DNA from: Actinomycetota bacterium
GTDB taxonomy: Bacteria > Actinomycetota > Actinomycetes > Actinomycetales > Microbacteriaceae
Length of the DNA stretch: 57,410 bases
NCBI GenBank assembly: GCA_947450345.1
Contig: CANFVD010000004.1
Span: 1 to 57,410, forward strand
Direction of reading: 5' to 3'
Of the stretch, positions 15,770 through 25,432 are shown piece after piece; within the stretch, counting starts at the first letter, position 1; the number at the start of each line of letters is the position of its first letter. Under the pieces are notes generated by a model. It was given only the letters and a program-made list of their open reading frames with translations. It was not told the origin of the DNA and did no database searches. A program made the translations under genes and the position numbers.

Positions 15770-16516
15770 TTAGCGACGACCCCGCAGAACAGCCTGCTTG
15801 ACCTCGGCGATAGCCTGCGTCACCTGAATGCCGCGCGGACACGCATCCGTGCAGTTGAAGGTGGTGCGGCAGCGCCACACGCCCTCTTTGTCGTTGAGGA
15901 TGTCGAGTCGCACCTTGGCGGCATCGTCGCGCGAGTCGAAGATGAAGCGGTGTGCGGCCACGATGGCAGCCGGGCCAAAGTACTGGCCGTCGGTCCAGAA
16001 CACAGGGCACGACGTGGTGCATGCAGCGCACAGGATGCACTTGGTGGTGTCGTCGAAGATTTCGCGGTTGGCGATCGACTGAATGCGCTCCTTGCCTTTT
16101 TCTGGCTTGGAGTTGGCAATCAGGAACGGCTTGACCTCGCGGAACGCGGCGAAGAAGGGCTCCATGTCGACAATCAGGTCCTTCTCGAGCGGAAGGCCCT
16201 TGATGGCTTCCACGTAGATGGGCTGCGTGATGTCGAGGTCTTTGATGAGCGTCTTGCAGGCGAGTCGGTTACGACCGTTGATGCGCATGGCGTCGGATCC
16301 GCAAATGCCGTGAGCACACGAGCGGCGGAACGACAGGGTGCCGTCTTGTTCCCACTTGATCTTGTGCAGGGCATCGAGGACGCGGTCGGTGGAGTACACC
16401 TCGACGTCGAAGGACTGCCAGCGGGCCTCTTGATCAACCTCAGGCTGAAAACGTCGGATGTTGAGTGTGATGGTGAAGGCCTGAACGGCCGGCATCGTGG
16501 GGGTGGCTGCAGCCAT
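15770..16516 (-). CDS. sdhB: Succinate dehydrogenase iron-sulfur subunit
   Basis: A 248-residue SdhB. The [2Fe-2S] site is Cys67, Cys72, Asp75 and Cys87 (SCAHGICGSDAM, then LAC), with Asp at the third position as in E. coli. The [4Fe-4S]/[3Fe-4S] clusters use CILCAACTTSCPVFW and CTDACPRG. It passes electrons from SdhA to quinone. The ATG is 3 nt after the sdhA stop, with GAGAGGAAG inside the end of sdhA. It is the last gene of sdhCDAB; the repeat unit begins immediately after it. Confidence 0.95.
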   Translation of the reverse strand: MAAATPTMPAVQAFTITLNIRRFQPEVDQEARWQSFDVEVYSTDRVLDALHKIKWEQDGTLSFRRSCAHGICGSDAMRINGRNRLACKTLIKDLDITQPIYVEAIKGLPLEKDLIVDMEPFFAAFREVKPFLIANSKPEKGKERIQSIANREIFDDTTKCILCAACTTSCPVFWTDGQYFGPAAIVAAHRFIFDSRDDAAKVRLDILNDKEGVWRCRTTFNCTDACPRGIQVTQAIAEVKQAVLRGRR

Positions 16517-16519
16517 GAT

Positions 16520-18322
<1,803 letters not shown>

Positions 18323-18356
18323 GATGATTCTTCCGGTTGAGGCGGGGGTTCGGTGA

Positions 18357-18809
18357 TTACTGCGGAGGGCAGAAAGAGGGCAGCAGGTGGAGCTGGTCGA
18401 CGCTGACCTGGGGGCAGGGATCAAACGTGGTGGCCACAAGCGTTCCGAGCAGGATGAGGCCGACAGCTGAGATGCCGATAAACGTCTTCAATGTGACGCG
18501 CATGCCACGCGTGGTGGCGTAGTCGTTCACAATGGTGCGCATTCCGTTAGCGCCGTGAATGAGTGCCAACCACAGCATCAGGACGTCCCACACCTGCCAG
18601 AAGGGGCTGGCCCACTTGCCGGCGACGAACGCAAAATCGATGCCCTTGACGCCTTCGCCCAACATGAGGTTGACGAAGAGGTGCCCGAGGATGAGCACCA
18701 CAAGAATGACTCCCGAGATGCGCATGTAGAGCCAACCGGCCTTTTCCCAGTTGACGCCGCGGCGCGGGCTGCGGGCATAGGGCGAACGCGGAGTTGCGAT
18801 GGTAGTCAT
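18357..18809 (-). CDS. sdhD: Succinate dehydrogenase membrane anchor subunit
   Basis: A 150-residue protein with three hydrophobic segments (about residues 30-50, 63-85 and 105-130) and a conserved [13 protein letters not shown] stretch, as in actinobacterial SdhD. It anchors SdhAB and helps bind quinone and heme. Its ATG overlaps the sdhC stop by one base (TAATG). The frame upstream of 18809 is part of sdhC in another frame. Confidence 0.9.
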   Translation of the reverse strand: MTTIATPRSPYARSPRRGVNWEKAGWLYMRISGVILVVLILGHLFVNLMLGEGVKGIDFAFVAGKWASPFWQVWDVLMLWLALIHGANGMRTIVNDYATTRGMRVTLKTFIGISAVGLILLGTLVATTFDPCPQVSVDQLHLLPSFCPPQ

Positions 18810-19228
18810 TAGCCCTGCACCTCCGAAATGATGACGATGATCTGACGCGGAATGAAGGCCGCCATAAGTACGACCCACACACCAATGACCGTCCAGAACA
18901 TGGGCCGCTGGTACTTCACGCCCTTGCGCCAGTAGTCAATCGCGATGATGCGCAAGCCGTTGAGGGCGTGGAAGACAATGGCTCCCACGAGCCCAATCTC
19001 GCCGATTCCCATGAGGGGGTTCTGGTACGAGCTGATGACAGCGTTGTACGCCTCGGGGCTGATGCGAACGACAGCCGTGTCGAGGATGTGAACAAGCAAA
19101 AAGAAGAAAATGGCCACGCCGGTGATTCGGTGCAAGACCCACGACCACATGCCTTCGTGCCCGCGATAAAGCGTGCCACCCGGACGAGTCGTGCTCTTTG
19201 CGGCGCGCTTTGCGGACGCTACAGACAC
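18809..19228 (-). CDS. sdhC: Succinate dehydrogenase cytochrome b556 subunit
   Basis: A 139-residue membrane protein with HRITGVAIFFFLLVHILDT (the conserved Ser/His-Arg quinone site and a probable heme His) and the HALNGLRIIAIDYW motif. The GTG at 19228 is chosen from AGGAAGG just upstream. It is the first gene of sdhCDAB and is divergent from manC; both promoters lie in 19229-19292. Confidence 0.9.
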   Translation of the reverse strand: MSVASAKRAAKSTTRPGGTLYRGHEGMWSWVLHRITGVAIFFFLLVHILDTAVVRISPEAYNAVISSYQNPLMGIGEIGLVGAIVFHALNGLRIIAIDYWRKGVKYQRPMFWTVIGVWVVLMAAFIPRQIIVIISEVQG

Positions 19229-19280
19229 GAGAAGCCTTCCTAAGGTTGAGCAATAAAATCCTGCGCTAAGACTACGCCGG

Positions 19281-19286
19281 TAGGCT
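19281..19286 (+). promoter_or_regulatory. -10 box of the leaderless manC promoter
   Basis: TAGGCT followed by 6 nt and the GTG at 19293, with no ribosome site. Confidence 0.55.
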
Positions 19287-19292
19287 TGCCGT

Positions 19293-20414
19293 GTGTCACC
19301 CACAGTCGCTCCCCTCTCGCACTTTTACGCGGTAATTCCGGCCGGCGGAATCGGTTCGCGCCTCTGGCCTCTCTCGCGCGCAGAAGCCCCCAAGTTTCTC
19401 CACGACCTTGCCGGGACGGGCAGTTCACTCCTGCGCGCGACATGGGAGCGACTCTCGCCTCTCGCAGGTGAGGAACGCATCATGGTGGTCACAGGACGTG
19501 CCCACCGTTCCGCCGTTGAACTACAGATTCCCGAACTTTCCGACGCCAATTTGGTTCTCGAAACCGAGCCGCGCGACTCGTCGGCGGCCATTGGTTTGGC
19601 GGCCGCAATCCTGGAGCGGCGCGAACCCGGCGTGGTGATTGGATCGTTCGCCGCTGATCACGTCATTCGCGGTTCGCGCTTTTTTGATATGGCCGTGCGT
19701 GAGGCGGTGGTCGCCGCACAGACGGGTGTGATTGCCACCATTGGCATTCGCCCCACGGAGCCGGCAATCGGATTCGGTTACATTCGTGCAACGGCATCCG
19801 CGAACATTGACGGGGCTGCGACGACGCTCACCGTCGACGAATTTGTGGAGAAGCCCACTCAAGCGACGGCCGAGAAGTACCTCGCCAGCGGCGACTACTT
19901 CTGGAACGCCGGCATGTTCATTGCCAAGGCCAGCGTTTTGCTTGACGCCCTGGCCGAGACGCAGCCGGAAATGCACGCTGGGCTCCTCGAACTCGCAGAA
20001 GCATGGGACACCCCCGAACGCGGTCACGCGGTGGATCGCATTTGGCCGCGCCTCACGAAAATCGCGCTCGACTACAGCGTTGCCGAGCCGGTGGCGGCGA
20101 CAGGCCGCATGGTCGTGGTGCCCGGGGAATTCGATTGGGATGACGTGGGAGACTTCGCGTCGATTGCCAAATTGCACTCAAGCGGCCACAAGACCGACCT
20201 CGCCATCCTCGGAGAGGGCGCCCGGGTGCTAGCCGACTCCGCGAATGGAATCGTTATTGCCGACTCTGGGCGCACCATTGCGCTCGTGGGGGTCTCCGAC
20301 ATCGTTGTCGTGGATACGCCGGACGCACTTCTCGTTACCACCACCGCACACGCGCAACGCGTCAAGAACGTCGTGGATGCCCTTCGGCTCGCCGGCCGAG
20401 ACGACGTGCTCTAA
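19293..20414 (+). CDS. manC: Mannose-1-phosphate guanylyltransferase
   Basis: A 373-residue nucleotidyltransferase with the GTP-binding signature AGGIGSRLWPLSRAEAPK (17-34), FAADHVI, the sugar-binding VDEFVEKPT and WNAGMFIAKAS. It joins GTP and mannose-1-phosphate to make GDP-mannose, the donor for lipoglycans and protein mannosylation. No C-terminal phosphomannose isomerase domain is present; that activity comes from the separate manA. It overlaps the adenosine deaminase region by its stop codon. Confidence 0.9.
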   Translation: MSPTVAPLSHFYAVIPAGGIGSRLWPLSRAEAPKFLHDLAGTGSSLLRATWERLSPLAGEERIMVVTGRAHRSAVELQIPELSDANLVLETEPRDSSAAIGLAAAILERREPGVVIGSFAADHVIRGSRFFDMAVREAVVAAQTGVIATIGIRPTEPAIGFGYIRATASANIDGAATTLTVDEFVEKPTQATAEKYLASGDYFWNAGMFIAKASVLLDALAETQPEMHAGLLELAEAWDTPERGHAVDRIWPRLTKIALDYSVAEPVAATGRMVVVPGEFDWDDVGDFASIAKLHSSGHKTDLAILGEGARVLADSANGIVIADSGRTIALVGVSDIVVVDTPDALLVTTTAHAQRVKNVVDALRLAGRDDVL

Positions 20415-20431
20415 TGACCGGAGAAACCGAC

Positions 20432-21586
20432 ATGGACTGGACCATCGATGGCGTGAACCTGCGCTCACTACCCAAGGTCTCTTTGCACGACCACCTCGAC
20501 GGTGGACTTCGTCCGGGCACCATTCTCGAGCTGCTCGAGACCGGCGGCATTGCCGTGCCCGAGTCGGTTTCTGTCTCCGGTGACGTGCGCGCCATGACGT
20601 CGGATGAGTTGGGCGCCTGGATTGTGACGCAGTCGGCGTCTGGTTCGCTGGTCGACTACCTCAAGATATTTGACCTGACCTGCGCGGTCATGCAGTCAGA
20701 GGAGGGCCTGGCGCGTGTTGCCCGAGAGGCCGTGATCGATTTGGCGGCCGACGGAGTGGTCTACTCCGAACTTCGCTGGGCTCCCGAGCAGCACCTGCAG
20801 GGCGGGCTCTCGCTTGATGAAACCGTGGCCTGTGTGCAGCGCGGCATTGAGCAGGGCATCCAAGATGCTGCAGCTGTGGGCCACGACATTCGTGTGGGCC
20901 AGCTCATCACGGCCATGCGCCATGCTGATCGTTCGCTCGAGATTGCCGAGTTGGCGCTGCGTCATCGCGAGGGTGGCGCCGTGGGCTTCGACATTGCCGG
21001 GGCCGAACTGGGCTTCCTCCCCGCCCGGCACGCGCCCGCATTTCGACTCCTCGCCGAGAACATGTTTCCCGCCACGATTCACGCCGGGGAGGCCGACGGT
21101 CTGCCCAGCATTGAGAGCGCCATCGTCGACGGCTACGCCCTGCGACTGGGCCATGGCGTGCGGCTGGCCGAAGACATCACGGTTGAAGAGGTCGACGGCG
21201 ACTCGACCACCGTCAGCCTCGGCGACGTTGCCCGGTGGGTGCGCGATCGCGGGATCACGCTCGAAATGTGCCCCACGTCAAACCTGCAAACGGGCGCAAT
21301 CGCCGCGCGGGGTTCGCGTCTCGAAGATCACCCCTTCGATCTCTTCTACCAACTGGGATTCTCGGTCACCGTGAGTTGCGACAACCGCACGGTGAGTGGA
21401 ACCACGCTCACGCGCGAGCTCGGGCTGCTCACCGAAGCGTTCGGCTACGGGCTGGCAGACCTCGAGGCCTTTCAGCTCAATGCCGCTGTGGCGGCGTTCC
21501 TGCCGCTGGAAGACCGCGAAGAGCTCGCCGAGATTGTTCACGAGGGCTTTGTGGATGCCGTCGCGGACGCGCGCGCGGGCGCATAA
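20432..21586 (+). CDS. add: Adenosine deaminase
   Basis: A 384-residue zinc hydrolase of purine salvage (adenosine to inosine). Metal ligands appear as HDH (19-21) and IHAGEADG, with LRLGHGVRL, EMCPTSNLQTG and a later Asp in SCDNRTVSGT, where many homologues have a DDP motif. The ATG at 20432 is chosen because GGAG lies 8 nt upstream; an alternative ATG at 20414 overlaps the manC stop (TAATG) but has no ribosome site. It converges on the IclR gene with an 11-nt gap. Confidence 0.92.
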   Translation: MDWTIDGVNLRSLPKVSLHDHLDGGLRPGTILELLETGGIAVPESVSVSGDVRAMTSDELGAWIVTQSASGSLVDYLKIFDLTCAVMQSEEGLARVAREAVIDLAADGVVYSELRWAPEQHLQGGLSLDETVACVQRGIEQGIQDAAAVGHDIRVGQLITAMRHADRSLEIAELALRHREGGAVGFDIAGAELGFLPARHAPAFRLLAENMFPATIHAGEADGLPSIESAIVDGYALRLGHGVRLAEDITVEEVDGDSTTVSLGDVARWVRDRGITLEMCPTSNLQTGAIAARGSRLEDHPFDLFYQLGFSVTVSCDNRTVSGTTLTRELGLLTEAFGYGLADLEAFQLNAAVAAFLPLEDREELAEIVHEGFVDAVADARAGA

Positions 21587-21597
21587 CTTTCCCGCAG

Positions 21598-22365
21598 CTA
21601 CCTCACGAGCGAACGGAGTTCCTCGTCGATGGCCGTCTGTGCCACACGCAGGGCAGGGAGAACGTTCTCGAGCGTTTCGCGGGGACTGCCCGCGGCGGAC
21701 GTCGACACGTTGATCGCAGCGACGACCCTGCCTGACCTGTCTCGAACAGGGACGGCCACAGATCGCAGCCCCATCTCTAGTTCTTGATCCACCAGGCTGT
21801 AGCCGGATTCGCGAACTCGAGACACCTCGGCCATCAGGTCGGAAACCGATGTCTTCGTGTGTGGCGTGAAAATGCTGCGCTCACTAGAGCTCAGGATGCG
21901 TTCGGCTTCGGCGGGGTCGAGGTCGGCCAGGAGCACGCGCCCCATCGATGTGACCGAGGCGGGGAACCGCGTGCCTACGGTGATCTGAACGCGCATGATC
22001 TTTCGGCTTTCGACACGCGCCACGTACACGATGTCGCCGCCGTCCAGCACGGCCGCGCTCGCCGACTCGTGCACGGCGGCCGCAATGCCCTCGAGGTGAG
22101 CGGCCACTATCTCCGGGAGTCCGAGGCTCGCGAGGTAACTGTGTCCGAGGTCGAGCACGCGTGCGGTGAGGCGCCAGTTCTTGCCATCCGTGGTGGCATA
22201 CCCCAGCGTTTCGAGAGTCATGAGGAATCGTCGTGCGGTGGCGCGAGTGAGCCCGGTCACCGCGGCCGCATCGCTCAGGGTGAGTTGCGGCCGGTCCCGC
22301 GTAAACGCACGAATGATCGACAGTCCTCGTTCGAGGGACTGAACGAATTCGCCGCTATCGCTCAA
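21598..22365 (-). CDS. pcaR: IclR-family regulator of the pca operon (PcaR-like)
   Basis: A 255-residue regulator beginning SDSGEFVQSLERGLSIIRAF, the typical PcaR/PobR N-terminus, with an HTH at about 27-50 (LSDAAAVTGLTRATARRFLMTLETL) and an IclR effector domain. The TTG start at 22365 overlaps the thiolase end by 11 nt; longer frames run through the thiolase gene. As last gene of pcaIJF-R it would control the operon through the GTTCG/CGAAC sites at 24901-24934 in response to a pathway acid. Confidence 0.85.
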   Translation of the reverse strand: MSDSGEFVQSLERGLSIIRAFTRDRPQLTLSDAAAVTGLTRATARRFLMTLETLGYATTDGKNWRLTARVLDLGHSYLASLGLPEIVAAHLEGIAAAVHESASAAVLDGGDIVYVARVESRKIMRVQITVGTRFPASVTSMGRVLLADLDPAEAERILSSSERSIFTPHTKTSVSDLMAEVSRVRESGYSLVDQELEMGLRSVAVPVRDRSGRVVAAINVSTSAAGSPRETLENVLPALRVAQTAIDEELRSLVR

Positions 22366-23527
22366 GGACGACTGCCAGTCCCTGTCCCACGCCGATACAA
22401 ATAGCGGCGACGCCGATGCCTCCGCCGTTGGCCTCGAGTCGACGGGCGAGTTGACCAATGATTCGCGCGCCGGAGGCTCCCAGGGGGTGACCGATGGCGA
22501 GAGCGCCTCCGTCAACATTGACCTTCTCGGGGTCGAGCTCGGTCCACAGTTTGACGCACGAGAGGGCCTGTGCGGCGAAGGCTTCGTTGATTTCGACGAA
22601 GTCCACGTCTGCCCAGGACTTGCCTGCGCGCGCCAGCGCTTGGTTGGCCGCGTCGACGGGGGCGACGCCAAAGATGTTGGGGTCGTTGGCCGTCACGCCA
22701 CGGCCGATGATTCGCGCCAGGGGGTCGCCGAGGTTGGCCTTCTCGTTACCGATGAGCAGTGCCGACGCTCCATCGTTGAGGGGGCTCGAGTTGCCTGCCG
22801 TCACCGTGCCACCCTCGCGCTGGAAAGCGGGGCTGAGTTCGGCCAGTGATGCCGTGCTTGTATCAGCGCGGATGCTCTCATCCATGGCGACTTCGGCTCC
22901 GGGGACCTGCACGATCTGGTTGGCGAAGAATCCGTTGTCCCACGACCGTGCGGCCCGGGCGTGTGATCGCGCTGCAAATGCGTCCTGCGCCTCGCGGGAG
23001 ATCTCGTATCGTTCGGCCAGAATTTCGGCCGACTGGCCATTGTTGATGGTCCAGCGCTCATCCATCTTCTTGTTGACCATGCGCCATCCGAGCGTGGATG
23101 AGTGAAGCGTCTCGTTACCCGCGGGGTAGGGGGCCTGTGGCTTGAGGAGAATCCACGGAGCGCGACTCATGGATTCCGCCCCGCCGGCAATTGCTACCTG
23201 GACGTCTCCGGCGACGATGGCGCGACTGGCCTGGATGGTGGCCTCCATGCTCGAGCCGCACAGGCGGTTCACCGTGACGCCGGGAATGGAGGTGGGGAAG
23301 CCGGCGAGGAGGGACGCCATGCGCGCGACGTTGCGGTTATCCTCACCAGACTGGTTGGCCGCGCCGAAGAAGACGTCATCAATCGCGGAGACGTCGAGAG
23401 AGGGGTTGCGACGAACAATTTCGCCGAGCACGAGTGCACCCAAATCGTCGGGTCGCTGCGAGGCGAGGGTCTTGCCGAACCGGCCGAACGGGGTGCGGAC
23501 GTAGTCGTAAATGTAGGTGTCGGTCAT
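22355..23527 (-). CDS. pcaF: Beta-ketoadipyl-CoA / acetyl-CoA thiolase
   Basis: A 390-residue thiolase with nucleophile Cys90 (VNRLCGSSMEA), VEINEAFAAQ, GGALAIGHPLGASGARI and the second active Cys in AAICIGVGQG. With PcaI/PcaJ and an IclR regulator it fits PcaF, cleaving beta-ketoadipyl-CoA to succinyl-CoA and acetyl-CoA. A role in acetoacetyl-CoA or other ketoacyl-CoA cleavage is possible if the upper pathway is absent. Confidence 0.85.
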   Translation of the reverse strand: MTDTYIYDYVRTPFGRFGKTLASQRPDDLGALVLGEIVRRNPSLDVSAIDDVFFGAANQSGEDNRNVARMASLLAGFPTSIPGVTVNRLCGSSMEATIQASRAIVAGDVQVAIAGGAESMSRAPWILLKPQAPYPAGNETLHSSTLGWRMVNKKMDERWTINNGQSAEILAERYEISREAQDAFAARSHARAARSWDNGFFANQIVQVPGAEVAMDESIRADTSTASLAELSPAFQREGGTVTAGNSSPLNDGASALLIGNEKANLGDPLARIIGRGVTANDPNIFGVAPVDAANQALARAGKSWADVDFVEINEAFAAQALSCVKLWTELDPEKVNVDGGALAIGHPLGASGARIIGQLARRLEANGGGIGVAAICIGVGQGLAVVLER

Positions 23528-23530
23528 TTC

Positions 23531-24199
23531 TTACTCCGTTGCATCAATCAGGTCGAGGTGGGTCATGTCGCACAGGTCGGCCACGGACACGCCGCCGTAG
23601 GTTTCGGTCACGCGCACGTTTCCGCTGCGGTCGAGATCAAAAATGGCGAGCTCGGTATACACGCGGGTCACGCAGCCCAAACCGGTAACCGGGTAGGTGA
23701 GTTCGGGAACCAGCTTTGAGGTGCCCGTCTTGGTCATCAGTTCCATGATGACAAACACGTCCTTGGCGCCGACCGCAAGGTCCATCGCGCCACCAACTGC
23801 TGGAATGGCATCGGGCTCACCCGTGTGCCAGTTGGCGAGGTCGCCCTTCTGAGATACCTGAAATGCTCCGAGCACCGCAATGTCGAGGTGTCCGCCGCGC
23901 ATGATCGCGAACGAATCGGCGTGATGAAAATATGAGCACCCGGGCGCCTCGGTCACAGGGAGTTTTCCCGCATTGAGTAGGTCGACATCGACGTCGTCGC
24001 CGTGCGCTTCCGGTCCCATTCCGAGCATCCCGTTTTCGGTGTGCAGGATGATCTCGTGTTCCGGGTTGAGATAGTTCGACACCTGAGTGGGGATGCCAAT
24101 GCCGAGGTTGACGACCGCCCCCGCGGGAACGTCGCTGGCTACCCGCTCCGCCATCTGCGCGCGCGTCAGTTTTTCGGGGTGGCGGTGTCCGATGCTCAC
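23531..24199 (-). CDS. pcaJ: 3-oxoacid CoA-transferase subunit B
   Basis: A 222-residue beta subunit of a family I CoA-transferase. The catalytic Glu lies in LHTENGMLGMG (Glu55); GIGIPT (34-39) and GCVTRVYTELAIF are also typical. It transfers CoA from succinyl-CoA to beta-ketoadipate or acetoacetate. The GTG start overlaps the stop of pcaI (GTGA), as is usual for the two subunits. Confidence 0.87.
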   Translation of the reverse strand: MSIGHRHPEKLTRAQMAERVASDVPAGAVVNLGIGIPTQVSNYLNPEHEIILHTENGMLGMGPEAHGDDVDVDLLNAGKLPVTEAPGCSYFHHADSFAIMRGGHLDIAVLGAFQVSQKGDLANWHTGEPDAIPAVGGAMDLAVGAKDVFVIMELMTKTGTSKLVPELTYPVTGLGCVTRVYTELAIFDLDRSGNVRVTETYGGVSVADLCDMTHLDLIDATE

Positions 24200-24882
24200 G
24201 AGTGCTCCTTGGGGTTGGTGCTGTCCACTTGTACGACGCGGTCGACGAAGATGCCGGGCGTCACGATGTTCTCGGGGTCAAGGTCGCCCAGTTCGGCAAG
24301 AAAGGGAACCTGCACGATGGTCGTCGTGGCGGCCATGGCCATGATGGGCCCGAAGTTGCGCGAGGTCTTGCGATAAAGCAGGTTGCCCCAGCGGTCGGCC
24401 TTGTGCGCTTTGATCAGGGCGAAGTCGGCTCGAATCGGGTACTCGAGCACATAGTCACGCCCCTCGATGGTTCGCGTCTCTTTTCCGTCGGCGAGCGTGG
24501 TGCCGTAGCCCGAAGGAGTGAAGAACGCCCCAATCCCCGCGCCCGCCGCGCGGATGCGCTCGGCGAGGTTTCCCTGGGGCACGAGTTCGAGCTCGATTTC
24601 TCCCGCGTGATACTTCTTGTCGAAGTGCCACGAGTCGACCTGGCGGGGGAACGAGCAAATCACTTTGCGCACGGCTCCACTCTTGACGAGCAGTGCAAGG
24701 CCTTCGTCGGCGTTCCCGGCGTTGTTGTTCACAATCGTGAGGCCGGTAAGGTTTCGGCGCAGGAGTCCGTTGATCAGGTCGATGGGCTGACCGGCCAAAC
24801 CGAAGCCACCGATCATGATGGTCGCTCCATCGGGAATGTCGGCGAGTACCTCGTCGACCGAATCGCGAAATTTGTTGATCAT
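24196..24882 (-). CDS. pcaI: 3-oxoacid CoA-transferase subunit A
   Basis: A 228-residue alpha subunit with IMIGGFGLAGQPIDLINGLL, NNNAGNADEGLALLV, FFTPSGYGTTLADGKETR and ADFALIKAHKADRWGNLLYRKTSRNFGP. It pairs with PcaJ. The ATG at 24882 follows GGGAG; the frame extends to 25104, but the extra part crosses the operator and promoter. It is the first gene of the pcaIJF-R operon. Confidence 0.88.
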   Translation of the reverse strand: MINKFRDSVDEVLADIPDGATIMIGGFGLAGQPIDLINGLLRRNLTGLTIVNNNAGNADEGLALLVKSGAVRKVICSFPRQVDSWHFDKKYHAGEIELELVPQGNLAERIRAAGAGIGAFFTPSGYGTTLADGKETRTIEGRDYVLEYPIRADFALIKAHKADRWGNLLYRKTSRNFGPIMAMAATTTIVQVPFLAELGDLDPENIVTPGIFVDRVVQVDSTNPKEHS

Positions 24883-24900
24883 GTGTCTCCCGTGCCAATT

Positions 24901-24934
24901 GTTCGTATAGCGAACATACGTTCGATTTACGAAC
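24901..24934. promoter_or_regulatory. Double GTTCG-N5-CGAAC operator upstream of pcaI
   Basis: Two perfect inverted repeats, GTTCG-N5-CGAAC at 24901-24915 and 24920-24934, are separated by ATAC. IclR-type pca/pob regulators are known to bind repeated GTTCG-like half-sites. The position, 19 nt before the pcaI start codon, suits control by the linked IclR gene. Confidence 0.7.
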
Positions 24935-25026
24935 ACTCTACTCGCAGTCTCGAGTCTCTGTCGAGGCGACGGCGGGGAGATGGTGTTGCTGCCGTGGCCA
25001 ACCGTGCGTGAGCGACGCCCCGTGCA

Positions 25027-25032
25027 TAGAAT
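25027..25032 (+). promoter_or_regulatory. -10 box of the DUF1622 gene
   Basis: TAGAAT followed by 7 nt and the ATG at 25040; no ribosome site. It is divergent from the pcaI promoter. Confidence 0.5.
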
Positions 25033-25039
25033 CGCCACT

Positions 25040-25432
25040 ATGGACCCCGCCGGATTTTTCTCCGCCTCCGTTGCCGTCTTCGACGTCGCGGGAGTGGTGG
25101 CCATCGTGCTGGGCGCTGCCGCCGCGGCGGTTCTCGCTGTGGTCAGGTTGGTTCAGCGCCGGCCACGAGTTGCCCTGCAGTCTTTTCGCGACATGATGGG
25201 TGGAGCCATCCTGCTCGGCCTCGAAATATTCGTTGCCGGTGATCTCATCAAGACCATCACGCAAACGCCCACGCTCGAAAGCGTCGCGGTGTTGGGCATA
25301 ATCGTGCTCATCCGGACTGTGCTCAGCTTCACGATTCAGATAGAAATCGAGGGTGTGCTGCCGTGGCGTCGGGCACTGGTCACCAGTGGCGCTCAGGTCA
25401 TGGCGCGAGCCGCTCGGGCGAAGCGGACCTAA
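25040..25432 (+). CDS. DUF1622-family membrane protein
   Basis: A 130-residue protein with three hydrophobic segments (about residues 8-35, 53-75 and 84-105). The pattern of a short N-terminal helix, an Arg-rich loop (RLVQRRPRVALQSFRDMM) and LEIFVAGDLIKTI resembles DUF1622 membrane proteins, whose function is unknown. The ATG at 25040 is picked from the nearby -10 box. Its stop overlaps the stop of the opposing phosphomutase gene by 3 nt. Confidence 0.7.
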   Translation: MDPAGFFSASVAVFDVAGVVAIVLGAAAAAVLAVVRLVQRRPRVALQSFRDMMGGAILLGLEIFVAGDLIKTITQTPTLESVAVLGIIVLIRTVLSFTIQIEIEGVLPWRRALVTSGAQVMARAARAKRT

